Shown here one piece after another: positions 46,271 to 55,913 of a stretch of DNA of 64,000 bases. The DNA comes from Sphingobacterium olei. GTDB taxonomy: Bacteria; Bacteroidota; Bacteroidia; Sphingobacteriales; Sphingobacteriaceae. The position numbers and the translations under genes were made by a program. Every line of letters begins with the position of its first letter. Position 1 is the first letter of the stretch. Location: contig NZ_SUME01000004.1 of NCBI RefSeq assembly GCF_005048855.1, positions 434,001-498,000 on the forward strand, read 5' to 3'. The notes below the pieces were generated by a model. That model ran no database searches. It worked only from the letters and a program-made list of their open reading frames with translations, and was not told the DNA's origin.

Positions 46271-47443
46271 ATGAATAAAAAACCTTTCCATATTGCTCAA
46301 TTGTTAGCGAAGTACGCTCAAAACGAGTGTTCTGAAGAAGAAGTTATAGAACTTAATCAATGGTTAGCAGCTGATAAACGGAATAAAATACTTTTTGACG
46401 AGCTTATTTCCTCCAACAGGATAACTGAAGATCTATCTTATGTAAGTTCGATAGATGTAGATAACGAGTGGATTAAATTTTCGAAAGGCGGAGCGGTAAA
46501 AAAGACTAAAACCAAGTGGTGGCTACCACTAGCGGCAGCGGGCGTCGTGCTGATTAGTTCCCTACTGTATGTTACATATTTTCGTTCTGATGAAGTGGAT
46601 TCTGTTCATACTGCGAAGGTTGTAGAAAGTAAGAGTCTCAAGTATAAGAACGATATCTTGCCTGCTGAAAAGTCAGCTCGACTGGTTTTGCCGGATGGTA
46701 CTGAAGTGGCAGTTGGTGATGATATCTCGGTAGATTTAGACGGTAAAATAAGAGATGGTGCGAATCATCATGTGCTGTATGGGGATTTACTTCCTGCGGA
46801 CAACAAACCAATATACACGACTTTAGTTGTCCCGAATGGTAGTTTTTTCAAAATGACACTGCCTGATGGTTCTCACGTGTCAATAAATTCAAAGTCCCAA
46901 CTTAGATTTCCTGTTGCTTTTGACGATAATGAAAGAGTCGTCTATTTAGAAGGGGAAGCTTACTTTGATGTTGCAAAGGATAGCCAACGGCCATTCAAAG
47001 TCGTTGCAAATGATACAGAAATAAAAGTGCTCGGAACAAAATTTAATGTGCAGGCTTTTGAAACGGCATTCAGGACAACTTTAGCCGAGGGCAGTATTGG
47101 GATTAAGAATAAGGATGAAGAGAAGGTAATCCAACCGGGGCAATATGCATTGATATCGCAAGGAAGCATCAAAATTGGTAAAGCCAATTTGAAGAAGGAT
47201 CTAGCTTGGAAAAATAACGAGTTCTATTTTGAAAGTGACAACATTGTTCACATCGCCAAGCAGATTCAATCGTGGTATGATTTAGATGTTGTACTCGGAA
47301 GGTCTGTGTCTACATCGAAAACGTATTCCGGTTCGATTAATAGAGATGTAAACCTTTCCGAAGTGTTGAATATGCTCGAATTTGTAAGCGATTTAAAATT
47401 TACATTAGAAGGAAATAAATTATTAATCAAAAACAACGTATAA
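46271..47443 (+). CDS. FecR-family anti-sigma factor, cassette 1
   Basis: Inner-membrane anti-sigma factor that holds the ECF sigma until the STN domain of the SusC signals. The 390 residues have a cytoplasmic N-terminal helical region with the pattern LLAKYAQNECSEEEVIELNQ, one membrane segment near residue 85 (WWLPLAAAGVVLISSLLYVT), a periplasmic FecR domain (LVVPNGSFFKMTLPDGSHVS, YLEGEAYFDVAKDSQRPFKV, VLGTKFNVQAF), and a C-terminal DUF4974 domain (LAWKNNEFYFES, YSGSINRDVNLSEVLNML). It starts 61 nt after the sigma gene. Confidence 0.95.
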   Translation: MNKKPFHIAQLLAKYAQNECSEEEVIELNQWLAADKRNKILFDELISSNRITEDLSYVSSIDVDNEWIKFSKGGAVKKTKTKWWLPLAAAGVVLISSLLYVTYFRSDEVDSVHTAKVVESKSLKYKNDILPAEKSARLVLPDGTEVAVGDDISVDLDGKIRDGANHHVLYGDLLPADNKPIYTTLVVPNGSFFKMTLPDGSHVSINSKSQLRFPVAFDDNERVVYLEGEAYFDVAKDSQRPFKVVANDTEIKVLGTKFNVQAFETAFRTTLAEGSIGIKNKDEEKVIQPGQYALISQGSIKIGKANLKKDLAWKNNEFYFESDNIVHIAKQIQSWYDLDVVLGRSVSTSKTYSGSINRDVNLSEVLNMLEFVSDLKFTLEGNKLLIKNNV

Positions 47444-47604
47444 TATGAAATATCCATAATTGCACCCCTAACCTGCTAGTTCGTTGATTCTATTGAAGAT
47501 AAGTAAACTCAAATAAACAAACTGATGGAAATAATATGGATATTCCATATGACTTTTTAAAAAACAAATTATATGCATATGAATTAAAAACAAGTACAAA
47601 AAAA

Positions 47605-47628
47605 ACAGGAGTGTTGGCGCACCCCTGT
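47605..47628 (+). promoter_or_regulatory. Hairpin between fecR and susC, cassette 1
   Basis: ACAGGAGTG pairs with the CGCACCCCTGT arm (nine pairs with a single A-C mismatch and an additional T-G pair at the loop), preceded by an A run. It sits 65 nt before the susC ATG. A hairpin of similar size with one internal A-C mismatch occurs at almost the same distance in cassette 2. It could be a terminator/attenuator or processing site that separates fecR from susC expression. Confidence 0.55.
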
Positions 47629-47693
47629 AGAAATTAATCAAGTCGAAAGTAACCGATCGTTAACAGTTAATCTTAACCCAATTAATCAAATGT

Positions 47694-50600
47694 ATGAATA
47701 ACTTACCATTTGGCAAAAGGCGTATTGATCCAGTTAATACGTTTTTTCTAAAAATTTTCCGAATTATGAAAATAACAACGCTTATTTTGTTAGTTCTTGC
47801 CACCTGTGCTTACGCAGAAGGCACCGCCCAGCACGTTAATCTTTCTGTGCATAATGCAAAACTGGAGGATGTATTTCAACAAATCACCAAACAGACAAAC
47901 TATAAATTCTTATATAGCGATGAAGTTATTAAGAATTCATCACCAGTTAGTGTACAGATTAAGAATGCTTCGGTAACAGAGGCGTTATCGCGAGTTTTAA
48001 AAGATAAGGCATTCTCTTTTAAAATTATTGCAGAGACCATCTCTGTAAATTATTCCGAAAAAAGTCCGACAAAGGTCGTAACTGATCAGAATCAGATTAC
48101 CGGAACAGTTAGAAGTAGCCAAGGTGAAGCTTTAGCAGGTGCTTCTGTTACTGTTAAAGGGTCGTCAGTGGGAACTACCACCGATGCAGACGGTAGATTT
48201 ACTATTTCAGCAGCCACCAATTCCATTCTTGTCATACGTTATATTGGATACAACGCACAGGAAGTTAATGTAAGCGGACGGAGTACTGTGAACATTACGC
48301 TCCAAGAAGACGATCAGACGATTGAGACCGTAGATGTGATTGCGACGGGGTATCAGAATATGGACAGAAAACTATTCACAGGTGCAGCATCTCGTGTTAA
48401 TGCGAAAGATGCTGAAAGAAATGGTGTTCCAGATATCTCCCGTATGCTTGAGGGCCAAGCAGCTGGTGTGTCGGTACAGAATGTCTCAGGTACATTTGGT
48501 GCTGCTCCGAAAATTCGAGTCAGGGGCGCTACATCATTGTCCGGCGAAAATAAGCCGCTATGGGTTATAGATGGTATTATTATGGAGGATCTGATCAATA
48601 TTTCGAATGAGGCTCTATCCACTGGAGATGCCAATACACTTATTGGATCTTCAGTAGCCGGTCTGAACCCAGATGACATTGAGTCTTTTACTATCCTAAA
48701 AGATGCAGCTGCTACAGCCATGTACGGTGCACGCGCCATGAACGGAGTCATAGTAGTAACAACGAAAAAAGGACGGAATACCGAGGGGAAGGCATTGGTG
48801 AATTATTCAAGCAACTATACGACGTTCCTTAAACCAAATTATAATCAATTTGACATAATGAATTCTGCAGAGCAGATGTCTGTATTAATTGAACAAGACA
48901 ATAAAGGTTTCTTCAACCATAGTGCTGTATCAAGGGGCGCTACTGGAGGCGTCTTCTTTAAAATGTACAATGAGATGTATGACTACGATCCCGTTACAGG
49001 ATTTGGCTTGGAGAACACAACTGAAGCTAAATTAGCATATTTACAACGATATGCTAGCGCTAATACGGATTGGTTTGATGTATTGTTTAACAATTCTCTG
49101 CTTCAAGACCATTCTCTTAGTATTACCTCCGGAACGCAAAGATCGTCTACATATATTTCTACATCGTTTATTCACGACAGTGGTCAGACGATGGGCGATA
49201 ACGTTAAACGGTACACAGCTAATCTTAGAAACTCATTCCAAATGAATGATAAGTTTTCTGCTGAGCTTTTGGTCAATGGCTCAATTCGTGATCAAAGAGC
49301 CCCCGGAACATTAACCAGACAGTCGGATCCTGTCTTTGGACAGTATTCCAGGGAATTTGATATTAACCCGTATTCTTATGCATTGAATATCAGTAGATTG
49401 ATTACTCCTTATGATGAAGGTGGAAATCTGGAATACTTTACGCGCAATTATGCTCCGTTTAATATTATCAATGAATTGAATAACAACTATTTGAACCTTA
49501 CCAATATGGATCTGAAGGTGCAGGGAGGACTGAGATATAAGGTTATACCTCAATTGACCGCATCTGCAGACCTTGCCTACAGGTATGCGGGTACGGAGAG
49601 ACAACATTATGTAAAGGAAGGTTCAAACATGGTACAAGCGTATAGAGCTGACGGAGATGCAACTATAGCGGATAACAATATCTTATTGTACACGGATCCG
49701 GACGATCCAAACAGCCTTCCTCTTGTAGTCCTCCCAGAAGGTGGTTTTTACAATACATCTATCAATAATTTAAAAAACTACTATTTCCGTTCTAATTTAG
49801 AGTATGACGACACTTTCAATAGTGATCATAGAATAAATGCTTTTGGATCCTTTGAAGTACGCTATACGGATAGACAAAACTCAAACTATGATGGTGTTGC
49901 GTATCAATACGAGAACGGCGGATTGGTAAATCCTAACTATAGATTCTTCAAAAAAATGATTGAAGGAGGAAATCCTTACTTCGGTATGAATTATGAATGG
50001 GAAAGATTTGTAGCAGGAATGTTTCGAGGTGCCTATGCTTATAAAGATAAGTACTCGGTGAACTTTACCACTCGGATAGACGGTTCTAATGTACTTGGGA
50101 AATCCAGAACCGCTCGTTGGTTACCGACTTGGAACGCATCTGCGAAATGGAATATTGATCAGGAAGGGTTCTTCAATTCCGAAAACAGATATTTAACAGC
50201 CTTGAGCGTTCGTGGTACGTATGGGCTGGTGGCCAGCCTCGGAAGCGCCAGAAATGCCTTGCCTGTGTTCTACAATAGGGTCTCCTATAGACCATATGAG
50301 GATGAAAAGGAGGCGCTTACCTTTATCAGTAGTTTAGCGAACTCAGAACTGACTTGGGAAAAGCTCTACGAATTCAATATTGGGACCGATTTGCAGTTGT
50401 TTGGAAAAATTGATATTACCGCAGATTGGTATAATAGAAAGATCTTTGACTTGATAGGCAGTATACGTACCTCGGGTATCGGAGGTCAATTCACTAAGCA
50501 GGCCAATTATGCCGACATGGAAGCTCGGGGTTTTGAATTAACAGTTGCGGGATCACCAGTTAGATTGGAAAATGGTTTTAACTGGCGCACGCAATTTAAT

Positions 50601-51380
50601 TTCGGCCTCAATAAGAACAAAGTTACGAGACTAGACGTCAACCAAAATATTTGGACCCTGGTGAGGGCGGAGGGAGCTGCGGTACAAGGGTATGCTCAAC
50701 GTGGCTTGTTTTCCCTCGAGTTTGATGGATTGAACCCAGATTATGGCTACCCAACATACATAGGTACGGAAGGTGAAAAAGATACGTACATCTATTTACA
50801 AAGTGAAGATATTGACTATTTGAAATATCATGGCCCTGTAGATCCAACATTTACTGGTGGTTTTTACAATAACTTTAGTTACAAAAATTTTGGACTGACG
50901 GCATTATTCACTTTTGCTACAGGTAACTTCGTGAGATTGCAGCCCAGTTATTATTCTGGATATTCTGATATGGCCTCTATGTCAAGAGATATGGTTAATC
51001 GCTGGGTAATGCCTGGGGACGAAACAGCGACTAATATACCTTCCATACTGGATCCGACATCGGCAAATCGTATTTTGAGAGCGAACGGAACAACAACTAA
51101 TGCCGCGTATCCCTATAATGCTTACAATTATTCAGATCAACGGATAGCAAGCGGCGACTTTGTCCGATTGAAGCAACTGCAATTAAGTTATATGCTGCCT
51201 AAATCTATAGCGGAAAGATTGAGAATGACCTCTGCGCAAATAGCGTTGGTAGGTAATAATATTGCGCTGCTGTATTCCGACAAAAGGCTGAACGGCGCCG
51301 ATCCAGAATTTTTCAACAATGGGGGTGTGGCGATGCCTGTACCAAGACAATATACATTTTCGTTAAAGATGGGCTTCTAA
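47694..51380 (+). CDS. SusC/RagA-family TonB-dependent transporter with STN signalling domain, cassette 1
   Basis: Outer-membrane importer and signal transducer of 1228 residues. In order: a signal sequence (MKITTLILLVLATCAYAEGT) behind an N-terminal extension, an STN secretin/TonB short N-terminal domain (HNAKLEDVFQQITKQTNYKF), a carboxypeptidase-regulatory-like domain (ITGTVRSSQGEALAGASVTV), the TonB-linked motif ETVDVIATGYQNMDRKLFTG, a plug (PLWVIDGIIM, ILKDAAATAMYGARAMNGVI), and a barrel ending in FSLKMGF. The STN domain matches the upstream sigma/FecR pair. The plug is nearly identical to that of the susC at 60.5 kb. susD follows after 11 nt. Confidence 0.96.
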   Translation: MNNLPFGKRRIDPVNTFFLKIFRIMKITTLILLVLATCAYAEGTAQHVNLSVHNAKLEDVFQQITKQTNYKFLYSDEVIKNSSPVSVQIKNASVTEALSRVLKDKAFSFKIIAETISVNYSEKSPTKVVTDQNQITGTVRSSQGEALAGASVTVKGSSVGTTTDADGRFTISAATNSILVIRYIGYNAQEVNVSGRSTVNITLQEDDQTIETVDVIATGYQNMDRKLFTGAASRVNAKDAERNGVPDISRMLEGQAAGVSVQNVSGTFGAAPKIRVRGATSLSGENKPLWVIDGIIMEDLINISNEALSTGDANTLIGSSVAGLNPDDIESFTILKDAAATAMYGARAMNGVIVVTTKKGRNTEGKALVNYSSNYTTFLKPNYNQFDIMNSAEQMSVLIEQDNKGFFNHSAVSRGATGGVFFKMYNEMYDYDPVTGFGLENTTEAKLAYLQRYASANTDWFDVLFNNSLLQDHSLSITSGTQRSSTYISTSFIHDSGQTMGDNVKRYTANLRNSFQMNDKFSAELLVNGSIRDQRAPGTLTRQSDPVFGQYSREFDINPYSYALNISRLITPYDEGGNLEYFTRNYAPFNIINELNNNYLNLTNMDLKVQGGLRYKVIPQLTASADLAYRYAGTERQHYVKEGSNMVQAYRADGDATIADNNILLYTDPDDPNSLPLVVLPEGGFYNTSINNLKNYYFRSNLEYDDTFNSDHRINAFGSFEVRYTDRQNSNYDGVAYQYENGGLVNPNYRFFKKMIEGGNPYFGMNYEWERFVAGMFRGAYAYKDKYSVNFTTRIDGSNVLGKSRTARWLPTWNASAKWNIDQEGFFNSENRYLTALSVRGTYGLVASLGSARNALPVFYNRVSYRPYEDEKEALTFISSLANSELTWEKLYEFNIGTDLQLFGKIDITADWYNRKIFDLIGSIRTSGIGGQFTKQANYADMEARGFELTVAGSPVRLENGFNWRTQFNFGLNKNKVTRLDVNQNIWTLVRAEGAAVQGYAQRGLFSLEFDGLNPDYGYPTYIGTEGEKDTYIYLQSEDIDYLKYHGPVDPTFTGGFYNNFSYKNFGLTALFTFATGNFVRLQPSYYSGYSDMASMSRDMVNRWVMPGDETATNIPSILDPTSANRILRANGTTTNAAYPYNAYNYSDQRIASGDFVRLKQLQLSYMLPKSIAERLRMTSAQIALVGNNIALLYSDKRLNGADPEFFNNGGVAMPVPRQYTFSLKMGF

Positions 51381-51391
51381 TAGTATAAGAC

Positions 51392-52876
51392 ATGATAAAA
51401 AGATATTATAATTTTTTGATTATCTCGGGACTGGTTTTGGTTTTTACTTCATGTAACAAGTACCTAGATCAAAATCCCGATATGAGGACTGAGATCGACA
51501 ATGTCGATAAAGTGGCTCAATTGATAGGTACCGCATATCCATCCTATAATTACTTGGCAATGGCCGAACATTCATCGGACAATGTGTCGGATAAGGGAGT
51601 GGCTATTGGTACTAACGATTCTCCGTATTCGGAATATTATTATTGGGAGGACGTAATCGGAAGTGGCAACAATACGCCAACGCAATATTGGAATACCTGT
51701 TACGCGGCCATTGCTGCTGCTAACCACGCGCTTGATGCCATTGAAAAAAATAATTTGGGCAATGAGGTTCGTCCCTACAAAGGGGAAGCTCTGGTTGCAA
51801 GAGCTTATGCGCATTTTATGTTAGCATTGTTTTTTGCTCAACCTTATGAGATTGACGGTGCAAACGATTCTCCTGGGATCCCCTATATTGATCGGCCGGA
51901 AACCGTTGCTTTGGCACAGTATGAGAGAGGAACTGTAAAGGAGACCTATGATAAAATTAGGGCTGATTTGGAAGAAGGCTTGCCTATGTTGGCAGGAGGG
52001 GTCTGGAAAGTGCCGAAGTACCATTTTAATACGTCCTCCGCAAGCGCGTTCGCGTCTAGGTTTTATTTGTTCACAGGTGAATTCCAGAAGGCGTTGAGTT
52101 CCGCCAATAATGTATTTGGTAACGGGGATTACACCAACAAAATTCGACAAGTAAATAGTGTGTTGAGATTGATGACTTCGGCTGAATACCTTCTGGAAAT
52201 GACAAAACCGGATAAGGACTTCAATCTCCTGATAAGAGAAACGTATAGTGTATACCAGCGTCAGACAGGAGCCTCTGTTTATCAAAGATTTGGTTATGGT
52301 CAAAAAAAGTATAATGAATTTTTCGCAACTGAAATCTTCCCGGGAACCATGATGTACACGAAAGGTTTGAGTTATTCCAGTGGGCAGCATTACACTTCGT
52401 ATATGTGGAATGAATACTTTCATATCACAAATATTCAGGCAGGTACTGGTTTTCCATATATTATGCAGCCAATTCTGACATCTGATGAAGCGTTGTTCAA
52501 TCGTGCAGAAGCATATGCACAACTTGGGAATGATGCGAAAGCTTTAGAGGATATCAATCACCTGTTGAGCCAAAGGGTCAATAATTACAATGATGCCACG
52601 CATAGTTTGACGCTGGATAAAGCTCATGCAGCTGCAGGAACTACTGATACCAAAGCAGCCTTAATCCATATTATTCTGAAAATGAAGCAACGTGCGTTTG
52701 TTACTGAAGGAGTCAGATGGATGGATATTGTCCGTCATAGATTGCCTGTAGTACATGTTGTGTTAGATGAGAATGATGAAGAGACAGAGATGGTACTGGA
52801 ATCCAATGATCTAAGAAGAGTTTTCCAAATCCCAAGTGAGGCATCGCTAGCAGGAGTTAGTCAAAACCCTAGATAA
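51392..52876 (+). CDS. SusD/RagB-family lipoprotein, cassette 1
   Basis: Surface substrate-binding lipoprotein of 494 residues, partner of the preceding SusC. The lipobox is FTSC. SusD features are the start CNKYLDQNPDMRTEIDNVDK, the helical repeats (YKGEALVARAYAHFMLALFF), and the C-terminal LTSDEALFNRAEAYAQLGND with QRAFVTEGVRWMDIVRHRLP. The next gene, a zinc metallohydrolase, begins 11 nt downstream. Confidence 0.94.
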   Translation: MIKRYYNFLIISGLVLVFTSCNKYLDQNPDMRTEIDNVDKVAQLIGTAYPSYNYLAMAEHSSDNVSDKGVAIGTNDSPYSEYYYWEDVIGSGNNTPTQYWNTCYAAIAAANHALDAIEKNNLGNEVRPYKGEALVARAYAHFMLALFFAQPYEIDGANDSPGIPYIDRPETVALAQYERGTVKETYDKIRADLEEGLPMLAGGVWKVPKYHFNTSSASAFASRFYLFTGEFQKALSSANNVFGNGDYTNKIRQVNSVLRLMTSAEYLLEMTKPDKDFNLLIRETYSVYQRQTGASVYQRFGYGQKKYNEFFATEIFPGTMMYTKGLSYSSGQHYTSYMWNEYFHITNIQAGTGFPYIMQPILTSDEALFNRAEAYAQLGNDAKALEDINHLLSQRVNNYNDATHSLTLDKAHAAAGTTDTKAALIHIILKMKQRAFVTEGVRWMDIVRHRLPVVHVVLDENDEETEMVLESNDLRRVFQIPSEASLAGVSQNPR

Positions 52877-52887
52877 TATTTAAGACT

Positions 52888-54297
52888 ATGAAAATTAAAT
52901 TGATCCATATACTAGCTATAGCCTCGTTGATAGGGCTTGCTGCTTGTAATAAAAGTGACGAGAATTTAGATGTTGATCTATCACAGTACAATTACGATAA
53001 TTTCCAAAAAACGGAAATAGACGACTACCTATATAATACGTTAACAAAACCGTATAATATAGAAGTGGTTTATAGGTTCGATCGTAGCCATACTGATATT
53101 GCTAAGAATATTTCTCCTCCTAATATTGAAAAGGTAAAGCCTGCGGCAGACATGATCTTAAAAGGTTTTTTGAAACCTTATGAGCTCTTAGGTGGGGAGG
53201 AGATGATTAAAACCTATACGCCAAAACAGTTTGTTTTATTTGGTTCTCATGCATACAATGATAATGGAAGTGTTACATTGGGTACTGCTGATGGAGGGCG
53301 TAGAGTGGTGTTGTACGATGTAAATAATATCAGTGAATTGCAAGGGAATGATATCAAAAGAAGATTGAGAACCATCCATCATGAGTTCACCCACATTCTG
53401 AATCAGATGGTGGCAATACCTCCCTCGTTCAGAACCATTACGGCGGACCATGTGGATAATTGGCTAGCGGCCGAGAATACAGAAGCAGAGGCAAAGCGAC
53501 TTGGTTTTGTTTCGAGATACGCACGAAGTAATTTCGGAGAAGATTTTGCTGAGATGGTTGCTCATTTGTTGATCGAAGGTCAGGTTTGGTTCGATAATTA
53601 TGTTGCAGGTATCGAAGAGCAGGAGTACAGAGATAGGATTCGTTTGAAAGAAAGTGTGGTACGTGAGTACTTTAACAGCTACTTCAATATTAATTTTGGG
53701 GAGCTGCAAGCGGAAATGTATAGGGTACTTACAGAAGAATATAACGCTACTTTCCCTGAAGATATCACCTTAACGTTTGGCTATCAATTGGCTATGAACA
53801 GGGTGAGTACTATTACTATCGATCCCACAGCGGCACATTATACGACTTATGGCAGTTCTGCTGCATTTAATACAATGCTGACGAACTATAACAATGCCAT
53901 GGTGGCAGCAGGTTGGAGAATGAGAACGATGCAGTTGATGTTTACAACTACACCAGGTAAGATGACCTTGCGAATTGGGTTTACAACAGCGACTACTACA
54001 ACACCAGTGTATAATGGCGATTATGACTTTAGCTATACTGTCAATGCGACAAACGGACTTATTACCTTTACCAAGATGCTGCCGGAAGGAACAGGTGCGA
54101 CGTATAATAATGGACGGGAAACCAGGCTTCCGCCGTTTGAGCAATTTCTGCTTCCTTACCTAACGGGAAGACAGTTTATTGCGAATTACTTGCCTACAGG
54201 TATTACACCAGATAGCCCGCTGTACCGCACCTTTGCCGGATTCCGGGAGAATGGTGTTGCTACAAATTATTTCTATGGCCCTGTTATATATAGATAA
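52888..54297 (+). CDS. Substrate import-associated zinc metallohydrolase lipoprotein (HExxH)
   Basis: A lipoprotein (lipobox LAAC) with the zinc motif HHEFTHILNQ near residue 164, in a class known to sit beside susCD genes (named from memory; TIGR04549-type). A downstream Glu in FGEDFAEMVAHLL may be the third ligand. The C-terminal third, from about residue 325, contains MTLRIGFTTAT, YDFSYTVNATNGLITF, YNNG and NYFYG. These match the order of motifs in the C-terminal part of the next protein (RLSVGFRTQ, YSYTYVGNVIKL, YNNG, SFFYG), so the two share a domain. Whether it acts on peptides or another imported substrate is not known. Confidence 0.9.
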   Translation: MKIKLIHILAIASLIGLAACNKSDENLDVDLSQYNYDNFQKTEIDDYLYNTLTKPYNIEVVYRFDRSHTDIAKNISPPNIEKVKPAADMILKGFLKPYELLGGEEMIKTYTPKQFVLFGSHAYNDNGSVTLGTADGGRRVVLYDVNNISELQGNDIKRRLRTIHHEFTHILNQMVAIPPSFRTITADHVDNWLAAENTEAEAKRLGFVSRYARSNFGEDFAEMVAHLLIEGQVWFDNYVAGIEEQEYRDRIRLKESVVREYFNSYFNINFGELQAEMYRVLTEEYNATFPEDITLTFGYQLAMNRVSTITIDPTAAHYTTYGSSAAFNTMLTNYNNAMVAAGWRMRTMQLMFTTTPGKMTLRIGFTTATTTTPVYNGDYDFSYTVNATNGLITFTKMLPEGTGATYNNGRETRLPPFEQFLLPYLTGRQFIANYLPTGITPDSPLYRTFAGFRENGVATNYFYGPVIYR

Positions 54298-54314
54298 CAT
54301 TAATAGCAAATTAG

Positions 54315-55637
54315 ATGATGAAAAAGATTTTAATATTTATTATAGTCCCCTTCCTTTTTATTGGTTGTAATAAGGAGAAGACAGAGTCTTTGTTTGGGGT
54401 ATTGCCTGAAGAGCGGATGGCAGAGCGGCTAGAAGAGCTTCAATCAAAACTGTTGGAATCTCCGAGCGGATGGAAAGCTACCTTGAATACAGGTACATCG
54501 AGCAGTAAAGGGGCATACAATTTTTACATAGACTTCAACGATGACAATAGCTGTAAGATGCAGGGAGATTTAAGTTCTGCTACCGCTACAGATTGGCATA
54601 ATTCGACATATCGCATTATATGGGCGATGAATGCGTCTATTTTATTTGACACATTCACATATATTACGATGCTACAAGAGCCTTCTGCAACCTACGGTGG
54701 TACGGCTCCTCATGGCTATAGAAGTGATATTGAGTTCGAATATATTAGATCTACCACTGATTCTATTTTCTTGAAAGGAAAGAAATATCAGCATGATCTA
54801 GTACTGACAAAGGTAACAACTAATGCCGAGGCCTCTCTTGACGCAGGCGAGTTTGCGGCTAAAATTCAAGAAGTAGTCAATTTCTTTGCAGAGAATACAA
54901 ATGCATATTTTGAAACTGGAGATGGTGTTAAGTATGCTGTGGCGATTGATAGGATAGCCAAAACAATATCCATAACTTGGTTAGACAATCAAGAGAATGT
55001 TCATTCCAGAACATCTGGTTTTGCATATAGTTTAAACGGAATAGATATCTTCCAGCCAATATCATTTAACGGCACATGGTTAACTAGGATTGATTTTGAC
55101 AATGATGATGTGAAGATGGTTTCTCTTTCAGGATCGTATGAAGTAGAAAACAATGCTATACCTATTTTACCTATCACGACGTTGTTTGCTGCTAATGGTG
55201 CATTTAATGCGATAGTTGTTGAAGGGCCAAATCTACCTCCCGGAATTACTTCCGAGTTTAATACAGTATGGCAGAATAATATAAACTTTTACGCAGCTAA
55301 TAGCGCTACGTTAGAGTATATGCGGTTTTCGCTAGTTAACTCTACTACAGCTAGGTTAAGTGTCGGCTTTAGAACGCAGGGTGCTGTTTATATTTCACAG
55401 GCTGAATATAGCTATACCTATGTTGGAAATGTAATAAAGTTATCAAATCCTCCGACATCAACAAATGGCAACTATAATAATGGTTGGCTTCAGGCAGCTA
55501 TGAAAAACTATTTCATAGGAGCTGAGTTTACACTCGATTATGTAGTGAGCTCAAATCCAGATATTGTTAACATAGGAGGTCTTTACAGAACGGACAACCC
55601 CAACTCGTTTTTCTATGGAAAATTAGCTAAGTTATAG
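54315..55637 (+). CDS. DUF4302-family lipoprotein
   Basis: The 440 residues begin with a lipoprotein signal (lipobox FIGC) and the DUF4302 N-terminal pattern ERMAERLEELQSKLLESPSG with WKATLNTGTSSSKGAYNFYI. A long beta-rich region follows, ending in a C-terminal domain (RLSVGFRTQGAVY, YSYTYVGNVIKLS, NYNNGW, SFFYGKL) that parallels the end of the metallohydrolase encoded 17 nt upstream. DUF4302 proteins usually follow this metallohydrolase and susCD; a surface ligand-binding role is inferred only from this context. Confidence 0.88.
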   Translation: MMKKILIFIIVPFLFIGCNKEKTESLFGVLPEERMAERLEELQSKLLESPSGWKATLNTGTSSSKGAYNFYIDFNDDNSCKMQGDLSSATATDWHNSTYRIIWAMNASILFDTFTYITMLQEPSATYGGTAPHGYRSDIEFEYIRSTTDSIFLKGKKYQHDLVLTKVTTNAEASLDAGEFAAKIQEVVNFFAENTNAYFETGDGVKYAVAIDRIAKTISITWLDNQENVHSRTSGFAYSLNGIDIFQPISFNGTWLTRIDFDNDDVKMVSLSGSYEVENNAIPILPITTLFAANGAFNAIVVEGPNLPPGITSEFNTVWQNNINFYAANSATLEYMRFSLVNSTTARLSVGFRTQGAVYISQAEYSYTYVGNVIKLSNPPTSTNGNYNNGWLQAAMKNYFIGAEFTLDYVVSSNPDIVNIGGLYRTDNPNSFFYGKLAKL

Positions 55638-55645
55638 TTTTAAAA

Positions 55646-55687
55646 TTAAATAGGTCTGTCTTAAAATTTTAGGACAGACTTATTTAA
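55646..55687 (+). terminator. Terminator after the DUF4302 gene
   Basis: TTAAATAGGTCTGTC (55646-55660) pairs with GACAGACTTATTTAA (55673-55687) over 15 positions with one G-T wobble. It ends the cassette 1 operon. The 226 nt up to the next start are AT-rich and hold no gene. Confidence 0.75.
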
Positions 55688-55913
55688 TTGTTGTTTGCCT
55701 AATGTAAAAGATAAAATATGAAAATACAATTTTTAATAGCTATTTTTTTGTATGTGTTTTTATATCTTCAAAGACAGAGTTAAACGATCGGTATCGTGGA
55801 AGTGGTTTCTTTAATTTTTTGAAAGTTTAGAATATGTCGCATTTTTTATATTTCAACGCATACATGCATAAATATGATTAGTTAAATATTATTTAACACT
55901 AAATTTAAATATA

